Of a DNA stretch of 64,000 nucleotides, positions 49,046 to 57,373 are shown one piece after another. The stretch comes from Neorhizobium alkalisoli. GTDB taxonomy: Bacteria > Pseudomonadota > Alphaproteobacteria > Rhizobiales > Rhizobiaceae. Each line of letters begins with the position of its first letter. Within the stretch, counting starts at the first letter, position 1. Both the position numbers and the translations under genes were made by a program. The stretch covers positions 62,001-126,000 of the forward strand of contig NZ_VIWP01000008.1 of the NCBI RefSeq assembly GCF_007829835.1. Direction: 5' to 3'. Below the pieces are notes generated by a model that ran no database searches, was not told the DNA's origin, and saw only the letters and a list, made by a program, of their open reading frames with translations.

Positions 49046-49572
49046 CCGCGACACTCATTGCCCTTGCGATCATCTTCACGCAGCTCTCGATTGTTGCCTT
49101 TGGCGGCGGAAATTCGATCCTTCCGGAAATGCACCGGCAGGTCGTCGATGTGCATCACTGGATGACGGCGCAGCAATTCAGCGCCCTGTTCGCCTTGGCG
49201 CAGGCTGCGCCGGGGCCGAACCTGATGGTCGTGCCGCTGGTCGGCTGGCATGTTGCCGGCTGGGGAGGGCTGCTCGTGACCTCGATTGCCAAGTTCGGCC
49301 CGTCCTCGGTCATCACTTATTTCGTCGTCAGTCTCTGGACTCGTTTCAAGGACAAGCCATGGCGCCGGATCGTGCAGGCCGGACTCGTGCCGATGACGGC
49401 CGGTCTTGTTGCCGCCAGCGCGGCGGTCATCACCGTGGCCTCGGTTCAGGGTGTGGTGCTGGCAGGCATTGCGGCAGTGAGTGCGCTGGTGCTGACCCGT
49501 ACGAAAATCCATCCGCTCTGGGTGCTTGGTGCAGGCGCCTTGGTCGGCCTGAGCGGGATCGGTCAGGTCTGA
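49042..49572 (+). CDS. Chromate transporter, C-terminal-half protein (short-chain CHR)
   Basis: A 176-residue partner of the preceding protein with a second CHR domain: FTQLSIVAFGGGNSILPEMHRQVVDVHHWMTAQQFSALFALAQAAPGPNLMVV, here with the canonical PGP. ATG 49042 overlaps the upstream stop (ATGA) with GAAGG before it. In bidomain ChrA proteins the two halves are fused; here they are separate genes. A terminator follows. Confidence 0.86.
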   Translation: MTATLIALAIIFTQLSIVAFGGGNSILPEMHRQVVDVHHWMTAQQFSALFALAQAAPGPNLMVVPLVGWHVAGWGGLLVTSIAKFGPSSVITYFVVSLWTRFKDKPWRRIVQAGLVPMTAGLVAASAAVITVASVQGVVLAGIAAVSALVLTRTKIHPLWVLGAGALVGLSGIGQV

Positions 49573-49592
49573 AGCGCCTGCCGTAATATCCG

Positions 49593-49655
49593 GCTTCGGG
49601 CTGCAGTACTATGGTCACCCATTGCTGCAACCCGAAGCATTTTCAGTCTTTTTGC
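49593..49655 (+). terminator. Terminator after the chromate transporter genes
   Basis: GCTTCGGG-C-TGCAG (49593-49606) pairs with CTGCA-A-CCCGAAGC (49625-49638) with one mismatch around an 18-base loop, followed by ATTTTCAGTCTTTTT. It lies in the convergent gap before the end of the second M28-type gene. Confidence 0.7.
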
Positions 49656-51380
49656 TCAGCGCGCGCTGGCGACCAGATCCGTGGCCTGGCGCAGCATGCT
49701 GACGACGCGGTTCTGGCCGCGGGTCAGTTGCGTCAGGGCAAAACCCAGCTTGGTTGGTCCGAGCTTGTCCAGATCCGCAGCGGTCGACAAGGCCGGCAGC
49801 GGCGGGATGGGGATGGCCGGGTCATGCCGGAACCGCTGCTCGCGCGTAAAGTTCAGGGGAACCAGAATGCGGGCGAGTTTCTGGATGACGCGATTGGCGT
49901 GTTTTGCGTCGACGGCACCGGATTCAATGCCGGAATAGAAGCCCGCTAGAGCAGCCTGCAACTGTTCCGCAGCCTTGCGCGACAGGCCGAGATCGAAACG
50001 TGCACCCGCCTTCTGCTGGTATCCGTCGATCGTTTCGAGGAATTCCGCTGCCGTCGCCCGCCAGTCGAAGGGCAGGATTCTGGCATTGGCATTACGCAAG
50101 ACGGCCAGCAGATAGACCTTGATGTCACGCAGCAGGATATCCTTGTCGGCAATCTCCAGCGTGTCGTTTTCCGTATGCCAGGCAATATTGCCGCCGCAGC
50201 CGCCGACCGTATAATAGCCCTTTTCCTCGCGGTCGCGGCCGGTCATGGTCGAGGACAGCATCAGGTAGCTCGAAAGCCCGATATTGTTGAAGGAATAGTC
50301 GCCGGCGCGATGCGGGCGCTCGCCCTCGGCCTTCATGCCGGCCACTTCCTCGATAACGTCGGAGAGAAAGGCTTCCGTCTCCGTCATCATGCAGAGGTTG
50401 ATGAATTCGGTCGCCCAGCGGCAGCCGGGGCTGTCGCAATTGACGGAGGTGACGCAGTTCTCGTCGAGATCCAGCGCGAAATTGTCGGAAAACCAGGTGG
50501 AGCCGGCATAACGGCCAGTCGAATGGCCCGGCCACCAGCAGATGCGCACCGAACGCTTCAGCTTGTCGCGGTTTGCCCAGAGCACGCGGGCGATTTCCAG
50601 AAGTGTCGCGTCACCGGTGGCATTGTCGCCGACACCGACATCCCAGCTGTCGAGATGGCCGTGCAGGAGAATGTATTTTTCGGGTTCTTCCGTGCCCTTG
50701 ATGAAGACTTCCGGCAGTTTCGAGGAGAACCAGCCTTCTTCCATCTCGGTAAAAACAGTCACTTGGGTACCGGTCTTGGCAAGCTCGATCAGCGCATCAC
50801 CGCTCTCGCGATTGACGGCGACGGCAGGGATGGACGGCTTGCGCGGCAGGTCGTCGAGATCGGGCGTGCCCCAGACCGTCGTGCAGGTGCCCCAATGGAC
50901 ATCGACGCCCGGATTGATGGCGATGACGCCGATCGCGCCAAGCTCGGTGAACTGAGAGACGAGACCGGGATTGGCAAAACCTTCCGATAGCACGACCTTG
51001 CCGCGCACCATGGCGGCAAGCGCGCCGGTGCTGTCCACGGTCTTCTCGAACATGGTCGAGATCGCCTTCGGCTGCAGGCTGGCGATATAAACGAGTTCGC
51101 CGGTCACGCCATCGACGGCATCCAGCGCATAGGACGGCGGCTTCGCGCGGAATGTCGTGCCGCCAGCCTCGACGCGGGCCGAAATCGGCAGGCTGAGGTA
51201 AAGGCTCGGCTCGTGCATGGTGGCTTCGATGCCGTATTTCTTCAGCCGCGCGGCAATCTCGTCCATGGCGCGGTTCACGTCCGCCGGATGTTCGCGCTTG
51301 TAGGTGGAAAAGCTTTCGATCAGCGACCAGGGCTCATCGAGTGTCACCGCTCCCAGAACGGCGGATTCGATCTCGTTCAT
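49656..51380 (-). CDS. M28-type metallopeptidase-like protein lacking the catalytic Glu pair, copy 2
   Basis: A 574-residue protein. A PA-like domain (about 120-215: VRGKVVLSEGFANPGL onward) precedes an M28 domain with His242 (GHLDSWD), Asp252 (GDNATG), Asp316 (VNCDSP) and His402 (WHTENDT). The canonical G-E-E-x-G-L-x-G-S is replaced by PGHSTGRYAGS (His286-Ser287), exactly as in the paralogue at 30755. There is no signal peptide, so it is probably cytoplasmic. ATG 51380 has GGGGAG eight bases upstream. The IclR-type operator at 51410 lies in its promoter region, which ties it to the divergent importer operon at 52686. Confidence 0.75.
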   Translation of the reverse strand: MNEIESAVLGAVTLDEPWSLIESFSTYKREHPADVNRAMDEIAARLKKYGIEATMHEPSLYLSLPISARVEAGGTTFRAKPPSYALDAVDGVTGELVYIASLQPKAISTMFEKTVDSTGALAAMVRGKVVLSEGFANPGLVSQFTELGAIGVIAINPGVDVHWGTCTTVWGTPDLDDLPRKPSIPAVAVNRESGDALIELAKTGTQVTVFTEMEEGWFSSKLPEVFIKGTEEPEKYILLHGHLDSWDVGVGDNATGDATLLEIARVLWANRDKLKRSVRICWWPGHSTGRYAGSTWFSDNFALDLDENCVTSVNCDSPGCRWATEFINLCMMTETEAFLSDVIEEVAGMKAEGERPHRAGDYSFNNIGLSSYLMLSSTMTGRDREEKGYYTVGGCGGNIAWHTENDTLEIADKDILLRDIKVYLLAVLRNANARILPFDWRATAAEFLETIDGYQQKAGARFDLGLSRKAAEQLQAALAGFYSGIESGAVDAKHANRVIQKLARILVPLNFTREQRFRHDPAIPIPPLPALSTAADLDKLGPTKLGFALTQLTRGQNRVVSMLRQATDLVASAR

Positions 51381-51409
51381 CTGCAATACTCCCCTAATTG
51401 TTTTATTAG

Positions 51410-51425
51410 ATGAAACATCGTTTCA
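51410..51425. promoter_or_regulatory. IclR-type operator upstream of the second M28-type gene
   Basis: TGAAAC-ATC-GTTTCA (51411-51425) is a perfect inverted repeat with a 3-base centre. The 15-mer ATGAAACATCGTTTC (51410-51424) recurs exactly, in inverted orientation, at 52486-52500. It resembles IclR/KdgR-family operators. Confidence 0.75.
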
Positions 51426-51545
51426 GAAAACGAGATGACGCTAACAGAGGATTTATGGCCTCGCAAGCGGGTTCGATTGTTGGATGGAGGAGAAGGTCAA
51501 TCTGGGAAGGCTGCCGGCGGCGCCTGTTTGCCGCGCAAAAAGCTT

Positions 51546-51569
51546 TGGCGCCCACATGGGCGGGCGCCA
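51546..51569 (-). terminator. Terminator after the IclR gene
   Basis: TGGCGCCC (51546-51553) pairs with GGGCGCCA (51562-51569) around an 8-base loop. Read on the minus strand it lies about 34 bp after the IclR stop and is followed by AAAGCTTTTT. It separates IclR from the downstream M28-type gene, which therefore has its own promoter. Confidence 0.65.
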
Positions 51570-51602
51570 TTCTTCAGGGAATGCAGATCGGTTCGGTCAG
51601 GC

Positions 51603-52403
51603 TCACGCCTTTGACTTGGCTGCGTTCTTTTCAGACGGTGCGTGGATGGACATGCGTTCGGAAATTTCCGCTGCCGCCTCCAGAACCGCCTTCAGATAGG
51701 TTTCCCTACGCTCCTCGTCGAAACGCACGACGGCGCCGGCGACTGAAATCGAGGCGATGATCTCGCCATCTGCGCCGAGTATGGGCGCGGCCACGGAAAA
51801 CGCGCCATCATCGAGATCGTTGAGGACGATATTGTAGCCATTGGTCTTGATGCGTTCGAGCATCTGCATCAGTCGCGTGGGATCGGTCACCGTATGCGCG
51901 GTGAAGGTTTCCAGCGTTTGAGACAGAACGGATTCGATGATGGCGGGGCCGGCATATGCCAGCAGAACCTGCGAACTGCCACCGGCATGCAGAGGTCCGT
52001 AGCGCCCGGCCTGTGCAAAAAGCCGGATCGAATGCCGGCCGGCACGGGTTGCGAGCACGCAGGTTTTCAAACCCTCACGCAGCACGAGGTTGACGTTTTC
52101 CGATGTGCTGTCGCGCAGCGCATCCATGACCGGGCGGGCGGCATGCAGCAATGCGCCATCCTTGCCCAGTCGTTCTCCCAGCACGCCAAGTCGATACCCC
52201 AGCGAATATTCGGTGCGCTCGGGATCGCGGGAGACGAAACCGCGCCCCTCCAGCGTATGGAGCAGGCGGAAGACGAGTGATTTCGTCATACCCAGCGACT
52301 TCGCCAATGACGTCACACCCTGGTCGGGCTGGTCTGCCAGTGCCTCAAGCAGCAGCAGCGCGCGGTCCACCGCCACGATCGTATAATCTTTTTCCTCGGT
52401 CAC
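51603..52403 (-). CDS. IclR family transcriptional regulator
   Basis: A 266-residue regulator. The winged helix covers about residues 10-70 (AVDRALLLLEALADQPDQGVTSLAKSLGMTKSLVFRLLHTLEGRGFV), followed by the GAF-like IclR effector domain with ILGADGEIIASISVAGAV. GTG 52403 is chosen because GAGGAG lies seven bases upstream; the longer frame to 52481 has no RBS. It is divergent from the second oligopeptide-importer operon. Identical operators upstream of that operon and of the M28-type gene make both probable targets. Confidence 0.88.
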   Translation of the reverse strand: MTEEKDYTIVAVDRALLLLEALADQPDQGVTSLAKSLGMTKSLVFRLLHTLEGRGFVSRDPERTEYSLGYRLGVLGERLGKDGALLHAARPVMDALRDSTSENVNLVLREGLKTCVLATRAGRHSIRLFAQAGRYGPLHAGGSSQVLLAYAGPAIIESVLSQTLETFTAHTVTDPTRLMQMLERIKTNGYNIVLNDLDDGAFSVAAPILGADGEIIASISVAGAVVRFDEERRETYLKAVLEAAAEISERMSIHAPSEKNAAKSKA

Positions 52404-52485
52404 CGACCGTCTCCTCGCCTTGCGAATTGGATTGCCTAAGCGTGTTGCAATCTTCTTGGAATGTGTTTTACTGCTTCGCAAATGC

Positions 52486-52500
52486 GAAACGATGTTTCAT
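52486..52500. promoter_or_regulatory. IclR-type operator in the IclR/importer divergent region
   Basis: GAAACGATGTTTCAT is the exact reverse complement of the 15-mer at 51410-51424. It lies in the 282-bp gap between the divergent IclR and SBP genes. A second, different inverted repeat (TGCAA, four bases, TTGCA) is at 52525-52538. The rest of the gap shows no gene. Confidence 0.75.
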
Positions 52501-52685
52501 AGAATAAAACATTGCAGGACGAGATGCAATTGGTTGCACGCCGTCATCAATGAAATCTGTGGATTAATTCGGCCATCCAAATGCACGCACAGAGTGCTTG
52601 GGGTCGGTCTTGGATTTGCAAATCAGAGGGCAAAAAGCCCCTGGCAAAAATAAAGAATAGTCAATCTATTCAGAGGAGAACGAGC

Positions 52686-54338
52686 ATGAAGTCGATTTTC
52701 AGAAGTGCATTGACGTCTCTGATGCTTGCTGCCGTCGCCCTGCCTGCATGGGCCGGCGATCCGATCCGCAAGATCACTCTTTTGACCCGTCCGCAGGCGG
52801 GCCAGCAGGCCGAGTTCCAGTCCGTCCAGCTGATCGCCCAGGAATGGCGCAAGCTCGGCCTCGATGTTGAGGTCAAGGCCATGCCCTACGAGCAGCTTTC
52901 CGACGAGGTCTGGTACAAGCGCGACCAGTGGGATTCGACCGCCTGGCAGATGGTGGGTCGTCCCGAGCGTTCCGATCCGGACGAACTGGTCTTCAATCTG
53001 TTCCATTCCTCGACTGCCGAGAACGGTTATAATTTTGCCGGTTACCTCAGCAAGGATTACGATGCGACGGCCGAAGCGCAGCGCGGCGAGATCGACCAGG
53101 ACAAGCGCAAGTCGCTGGTCTTCAAGGCGCAGGAAATCCTGAGCAAGGACCAGCCCTATATGATGCTGGTCCATCCGAAATCGACCTTCGCCTTCGACAA
53201 GACGGTTTTCAAGCCGGAAAGCGTCGTCAACCAGAGCGGCATCGGCATCCGCAATACCTGGACGTTCATGAATATCGAGCCTGCCGGCGCGAAAAAGGAC
53301 CTGATCATCAGCTCCTCCGACAATATCAGGGCGATCAACCCGCTCTATATTTCCGGCGGTGTCGACAGCTGGGTGACGGAACTGATCTGGGACCGCCTTC
53401 TGCGCGTCGGCCCGGATGGTCTGCCAAAACCTTGGGCCGCCGAAAGCTTCGAATGGAAGGATGGCACGACCATCGACGTTAAGCTTAAATCGGGCATGAA
53501 ATGGCATGACGGCGAACCGGTGACGCCGGAGGATGTGAAATTCTCCTTCGAGGCTGCCGTCGGCGGCGAAGCGCCGATGTACAAGCCTTTCGCCACCAAT
53601 ATCGACTCGATCAGCATCAATGGCGATGTCATCACCTTCAAGCTGAAGAAGCCGGCCGCTTCCTTCGTCACCTCGAGCCTCGCCAAGATCAACCTGATCC
53701 CGAAGCATATCTGGGAGCCGATCCTCAAGGATCTGGCGACCAAGCCGGAAACGGCGGAAAGCTATCAGGAAAAGACCCCGATCGGTTCCGGCCCGTTCAA
53801 GTTCTCCGCCTGGGCGAAGAATGAATCCGTGACGCTGGTCGCCAACAAGGATCACTTCAACGCGCCGAAGATCGATCGCTGGATTCTCCGCATCGTTCCG
53901 AATGCCGAGGCCTCGCTCGGCATGCTGCGCTCCGGCGAAACCAACTTCATGGGTGAATTCACCGGCGATCCGCAGATCCTCCAGAAAGCTGCCGAACAGG
54001 ATGGCGATCTGGAAGTCGTCTCCACCGTTGACATGGGCTTCCGTTATATCGCTTTCAACGAGCGTCGTGCACCGTTCAACGATCCGGCCTTCCGCCGCGC
54101 ACTTTCGGAAGTGGTCGATCGCCAGCTGATCGTCAAGGCGGCCTATCGCGGGTTTGCGGTTGCCTCGAATTCGATCGTCTCGCCGGCGCTTGAATACTGG
54201 CACGACAAGGCCGTTGTCGACGGCTTCAAGACCGGCCGCGAACTTGCTGCCAAGACGCTGGCCGATGCCGGTTACACGCTGGAAGGCGGCAAGCTGCATT
54301 ATCCCGGCGACACCAAGGAAAGCCTTACCGCCAAGTGA
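52686..54338 (+). CDS. ABC transporter substrate-binding protein, family 5 (second oligopeptide-type importer)
   Basis: A 550-residue periplasmic protein with a Sec leader (MKSIFRSALTSLMLAAVALPAWA). It has a long first lobe and family-5 strings in the centre: ISGGVDSWVTELIWDRLLRVGPDGLPKPWAAESFEWKDG, VKLKSGMKWHDGEPVTPEDV and FRRALSEVVDRQLIV. The N-terminal region IRKITLLTRPQAGQQAEFQ differs from usual DppA proteins and indicates a distinct ligand subgroup. GAGGAG lies upstream of ATG 52686. It heads an operon with permeases, ATPases, a quinone-oxidoreductase-like enzyme, HyuB, HyuA and an M20 dipeptidase. Confidence 0.9.
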   Translation: MKSIFRSALTSLMLAAVALPAWAGDPIRKITLLTRPQAGQQAEFQSVQLIAQEWRKLGLDVEVKAMPYEQLSDEVWYKRDQWDSTAWQMVGRPERSDPDELVFNLFHSSTAENGYNFAGYLSKDYDATAEAQRGEIDQDKRKSLVFKAQEILSKDQPYMMLVHPKSTFAFDKTVFKPESVVNQSGIGIRNTWTFMNIEPAGAKKDLIISSSDNIRAINPLYISGGVDSWVTELIWDRLLRVGPDGLPKPWAAESFEWKDGTTIDVKLKSGMKWHDGEPVTPEDVKFSFEAAVGGEAPMYKPFATNIDSISINGDVITFKLKKPAASFVTSSLAKINLIPKHIWEPILKDLATKPETAESYQEKTPIGSGPFKFSAWAKNESVTLVANKDHFNAPKIDRWILRIVPNAEASLGMLRSGETNFMGEFTGDPQILQKAAEQDGDLEVVSTVDMGFRYIAFNERRAPFNDPAFRRALSEVVDRQLIVKAAYRGFAVASNSIVSPALEYWHDKAVVDGFKTGRELAAKTLADAGYTLEGGKLHYPGDTKESLTAK

Positions 54339-54359
54339 TGCGGTGACGATGCCTTGCGG

Positions 54360-54380
54360 AGGCGGCAGGTGCTGCCGCTT
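54360..54380 (+). other. Hairpin between SBP and permease genes
   Basis: AGGCGGCAG (54360-54368) and CTGCCGCTT (54372-54380) form a nine-pair stem (one G-T wobble) with loop GTG, 22 bp after the SBP stop. No strong U-tract follows. It is positioned like the other SBP-flanking hairpins in this window. Confidence 0.55.
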
Positions 54381-54454
54381 CCCGTTCTGCATGACCTGAC
54401 GCTTGAGCACCGGTTTCGCGAATATGAGACCGGGCCAAGAAGGGGAATTTCCAG

Positions 54455-55432
54455 ATGAGCAATTTCAAGGCCGTGGGCAGCAGGCTTCTGCAGCTTGCTC
54501 TTGTCCTGTGGGCGGTGGTGACCATTCTTTTCCTGATGTTCCGGCTGATGCCGGGCAATCCGATGGCCGCCTATATCGACCCGACCTTCACCGTCGAGCA
54601 GCAACAGCAGCTGATGGCGCAGTTCGGTCTCGACAAGCCGCTGTGGCAGCAATACTTGATCTATCTCGGCAACTTGCTTCAGGGTGAGCTCGGCCAGAGT
54701 TTTCGCTACCGCGAGCCGGTCGGCGACCGGATCTGGCTGCTTTTGCCGAACACGCTGATCCTCACCTTTTCCTCGCTCATCGTTGCCTATGTCTTCGGCA
54801 TTCTCGCCGGTGCCTATCTCGCCTGGCGGCGCGGCAGCTGGGTCGAGCAGACCGCCATCCCGCTGGTGCTGACCACCCGCGCCATGCCGGAATTCTGGCT
54901 CGGCATGGTGCTGCTCGCCATCTTCTCCTTTTCGCTCGGCTGGTTTCCGGCCGGTGGCACGCGCAATCCTGGCGCCGAATATTCCGGCTTTCTCGATCTT
55001 TACACGTCGCGCGATTTCCTCGCGCATCTGGCTTTGCCGGCTGCGACGCTCGCCATCTACAGCCAGGGCCTGCCGCTTCTCCTGATGCGCTCCAACATGC
55101 TGGACGTGATGAAGGAGGATTTTGTCACCATGGCGCGCATCAAGGGCCTGTCCAACTGGACGGTCGTCGTGCGCCATGCCGCCCGCAACGCGCTCCTGCC
55201 GGTCATGACCTCGTTTGCGATCGCGGTCGGTTATCAGCTGCAGGGCAATGTCGTGGTCGAATCCGTCTTCTCCTGGCCCGGCCTTGGTCGCGAACTGGTC
55301 AATGCCGTCGCCTCCTCCGACTATCCGCTGGCGCAGGGCGCATTCCTGATGATCGCGCTCGTGGTGATCTTCATGAACCTGCTCGCCGACATGCTTTACG
55401 CCTTCCTCGATCCAAGGATTTCCCATGCCTGA
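54455..55432 (+). CDS. ABC transporter permease, DppB/OppB type
   Basis: A 325-residue permease with the DppB-type N-terminus (LLQLALVLWAVVTILFLMFRLMPGNPMAAYIDP), the coupling loop MLDVMKEDFVTMARIKGLSNWTVVVRHAARNALLP (about 215-249) and a C-terminal FLDPRI. GGGGA lies upstream of ATG 54455. It overlaps the next permease by 8 bp. It forms the channel with the next gene. Confidence 0.9.
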   Translation: MSNFKAVGSRLLQLALVLWAVVTILFLMFRLMPGNPMAAYIDPTFTVEQQQQLMAQFGLDKPLWQQYLIYLGNLLQGELGQSFRYREPVGDRIWLLLPNTLILTFSSLIVAYVFGILAGAYLAWRRGSWVEQTAIPLVLTTRAMPEFWLGMVLLAIFSFSLGWFPAGGTRNPGAEYSGFLDLYTSRDFLAHLALPAATLAIYSQGLPLLLMRSNMLDVMKEDFVTMARIKGLSNWTVVVRHAARNALLPVMTSFAIAVGYQLQGNVVVESVFSWPGLGRELVNAVASSDYPLAQGAFLMIALVVIFMNLLADMLYAFLDPRISHA

Positions 55433-56339
55433 GATCGCTGTTCCAACGATGGCAAGATCGCGCCGCGCCAACATTTTCGCCAGGATGTTTCGCGCCCTGA
55501 AACTCCCGACCAACGATCCTTTCGCCGTTGCCGGGCTTCTCATCTATCTCGTCTTTATCATCACCGCGATCTTCGCCGACAGTATCGCAACGCACGACCC
55601 GAACGAGATCCTCTACACACCGGCCTACGATCTTGCGGCGGACCTCCGGCCGGGGCAGGAGGGTTTCGTGATGGGAACCACCAGCCTCGGCCGGGATGTG
55701 TTCTCGCAGCTGGTCTATGGCAGCCGCTCGGCGCTGCTGATCGGCATCACCGCTGCTTTCATGGTGGCGCTGATCGGCTCTGTCATCGGTCTTGTTGCCG
55801 GTTATTTCGGCCGCTGGGTCGATACCGTGCTGATGCGATTGGCCGATATCGCCTTCGGCATTCCCTTCCTGCCTTTCGTCATCGTGCTCGCCGCCTTCCT
55901 GAAACCGTCGATCTGGAACGTGGTGATCGCCATGGCGCTGGTCCTCTGGCGTGACACCGCCCGCGTCATCCGCAGCCAGGTCCTGACATTGCGTAGTCGT
56001 GGTTATGTTGAAGCCGCGCGGGTTGCCGGATCGTCGCATTTCAAGATCATCCTGCGCCATATCGCGCCGAACATCCTGCCGCTGTCCTTCCTCTACGGAT
56101 CGATCGCGATCGGCTGGGCGATCCTCACCGAAGCCTCGATCAGCTTCCTCGGTTTCGGCGATCCGGATTCGATCAGCTGGGGCTACATGCTGCAGGATGC
56201 CTTTGCCAGCCAGGCGCTCGCCAAGCAGGCCTATTACTGGTTCGTGCCGCCGGGCGTCTGCATCATCCTCGTCGTCAGCGCGGGCTTCTTCATCACCCGC
56301 GGTTATGAAAACCTCCTGTTTCCGAAGTTGGGCCGATGA
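55425..56339 (+). CDS. ABC transporter permease, DppC/OppC type
   Basis: A 304-residue permease. It has GTTSLGRDVFSQLVYGSRSALLIG, the coupling loop LTLRSRGYVEAARVAGSSHFKIILRHIAPNILP (about 185-217) and FITRGYENLLFPKLGR at the C-terminus, typical of DppC-type proteins. It partners the preceding gene. The stop overlaps the ATPase start by four bases. Confidence 0.9.
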   Translation: MPEIAVPTMARSRRANIFARMFRALKLPTNDPFAVAGLLIYLVFIITAIFADSIATHDPNEILYTPAYDLAADLRPGQEGFVMGTTSLGRDVFSQLVYGSRSALLIGITAAFMVALIGSVIGLVAGYFGRWVDTVLMRLADIAFGIPFLPFVIVLAAFLKPSIWNVVIAMALVLWRDTARVIRSQVLTLRSRGYVEAARVAGSSHFKIILRHIAPNILPLSFLYGSIAIGWAILTEASISFLGFGDPDSISWGYMLQDAFASQALAKQAYYWFVPPGVCIILVVSAGFFITRGYENLLFPKLGR

Positions 56340-57373
56340 CCGAATCGCTTCTTTCCGTGCGCGATCCCCTTCTTTCTGTGCGGGATTTGCGCGTCAGCTA
56401 TCAGGTGGGGCGCAATTTCGTCCATGCCGTGGATGGCGCGAGCTTCGATGTGCCGAAAGGCTCGATCACCGGCCTGGTCGGCGAATCCGGCTGCGGCAAG
56501 ACGACGATCGCCCGCGCCCTGACCCGCGTTATGGCCGACAATGCCTCGATCTCCGGCGGCCAGATTCTGTTCGACGGCAAGGATCTCGCCAAAATCCCCG
56601 AGCGTGAAATGAATGCGCTGCGCTGGCGCGATATCGCCTTCGTGCCGCAGAGCGCCATGAACTCTCTCGATCCGGTCTATACGGTCGAATACCAGCTCGG
56701 CGAGGTTCTGCGCCGACGCGGTGGGCTTGATCGCAGGCAGGCGCGCGCCCGGTGCGAAGAGCTGTTCGAAATGGTCGGCATCGATCCCGGCCGGCTTACC
56801 GACTACCCGCACCAGTTTTCCGGCGGCATGCGCCAGCGCGTGGCGATCGCGCTGGCCTTGGCGCTCAATCCAAAACTCATTATTGCCGACGAGCCGGTGA
56901 CGGCGCTCGATGTCATCGTCCAGCGGCAGATTCTCGACCAGCTGAAGGAATTGCAGGAGCGTCTGGGCCTCTCGGTCATTCTCGTCACCCACGATATCTC
57001 CGTCGTCGCCTATATCTGCGATCGCACTGTCGTCATGTATGCCGGCAAGGTGGCCGAATCCGGCACGATGCAGGCAACCCTGACCGCCCCGTCGCATCCC
57101 TATTCCATGGGCCTGCGCAACGCATTTCCCGATCTGCAGAGTGCTGCCGCTGGCATCCTGACGCCGATCGAGGGCGCGCCGCCCAACCTTGCCAATCCGC
57201 CGGCCGGCTGCCGCTTCAAGCAGCGCTGTCCCTTCGCGCTCGATCTCTGCGGCGCCGAACCGCCGGTCATCGAGGTGGCGCCCGGCCATCCGGTCCTCTG
57301 TCATCGCGCAAAGGAAAGTGCGGCTTTGCGCATCGATGCGGCCAGAACCGAGACATGGATGGCGAGTGCATGA
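56336..57373 (+). CDS. ABC transporter ATP-binding protein, DppD/OppD type
   Basis: A 345-residue ATPase: Walker A GESGCGKT, Q-loop FVPQSAMNSLDPV, signature FSGGMRQRV, Walker B LIIADEPVTALDV and H-loop VTHDISVVAY. The C-terminal extension carries three Cys (RCPFALDLCGAE...VLCH), as in oligopeptide-type ATPases that have a Cys cluster. The first 20 residues show a tandem repeat LLSVRDP-LLSVRDL, apparently a recent 21-bp duplication at 56348-56389. It overlaps the next gene by four bases. Confidence 0.9.
   Translation: MTESLLSVRDPLLSVRDLRVSYQVGRNFVHAVDGASFDVPKGSITGLVGESGCGKTTIARALTRVMADNASISGGQILFDGKDLAKIPEREMNALRWRDIAFVPQSAMNSLDPVYTVEYQLGEVLRRRGGLDRRQARARCEELFEMVGIDPGRLTDYPHQFSGGMRQRVAIALALALNPKLIIADEPVTALDVIVQRQILDQLKELQERLGLSVILVTHDISVVAYICDRTVVMYAGKVAESGTMQATLTAPSHPYSMGLRNAFPDLQSAAAGILTPIEGAPPNLANPPAGCRFKQRCPFALDLCGAEPPVIEVAPGHPVLCHRAKESAALRIDAARTETWMASA

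Noticed and set aside
52623..54410. A 595-codon minus-strand frame opposite the second family-5 SBP gene
   Set aside because: Antisense to a complete SBP with signal peptide and good RBS; product without domains.
56752..57369. Upstream extension of the second DppF-type ATPase frame
   Set aside because: The frame is open but overlaps the DppD-type gene in another frame, with an Arg-rich non-conserved product; the ATGA junction at 57370 is the normal start.
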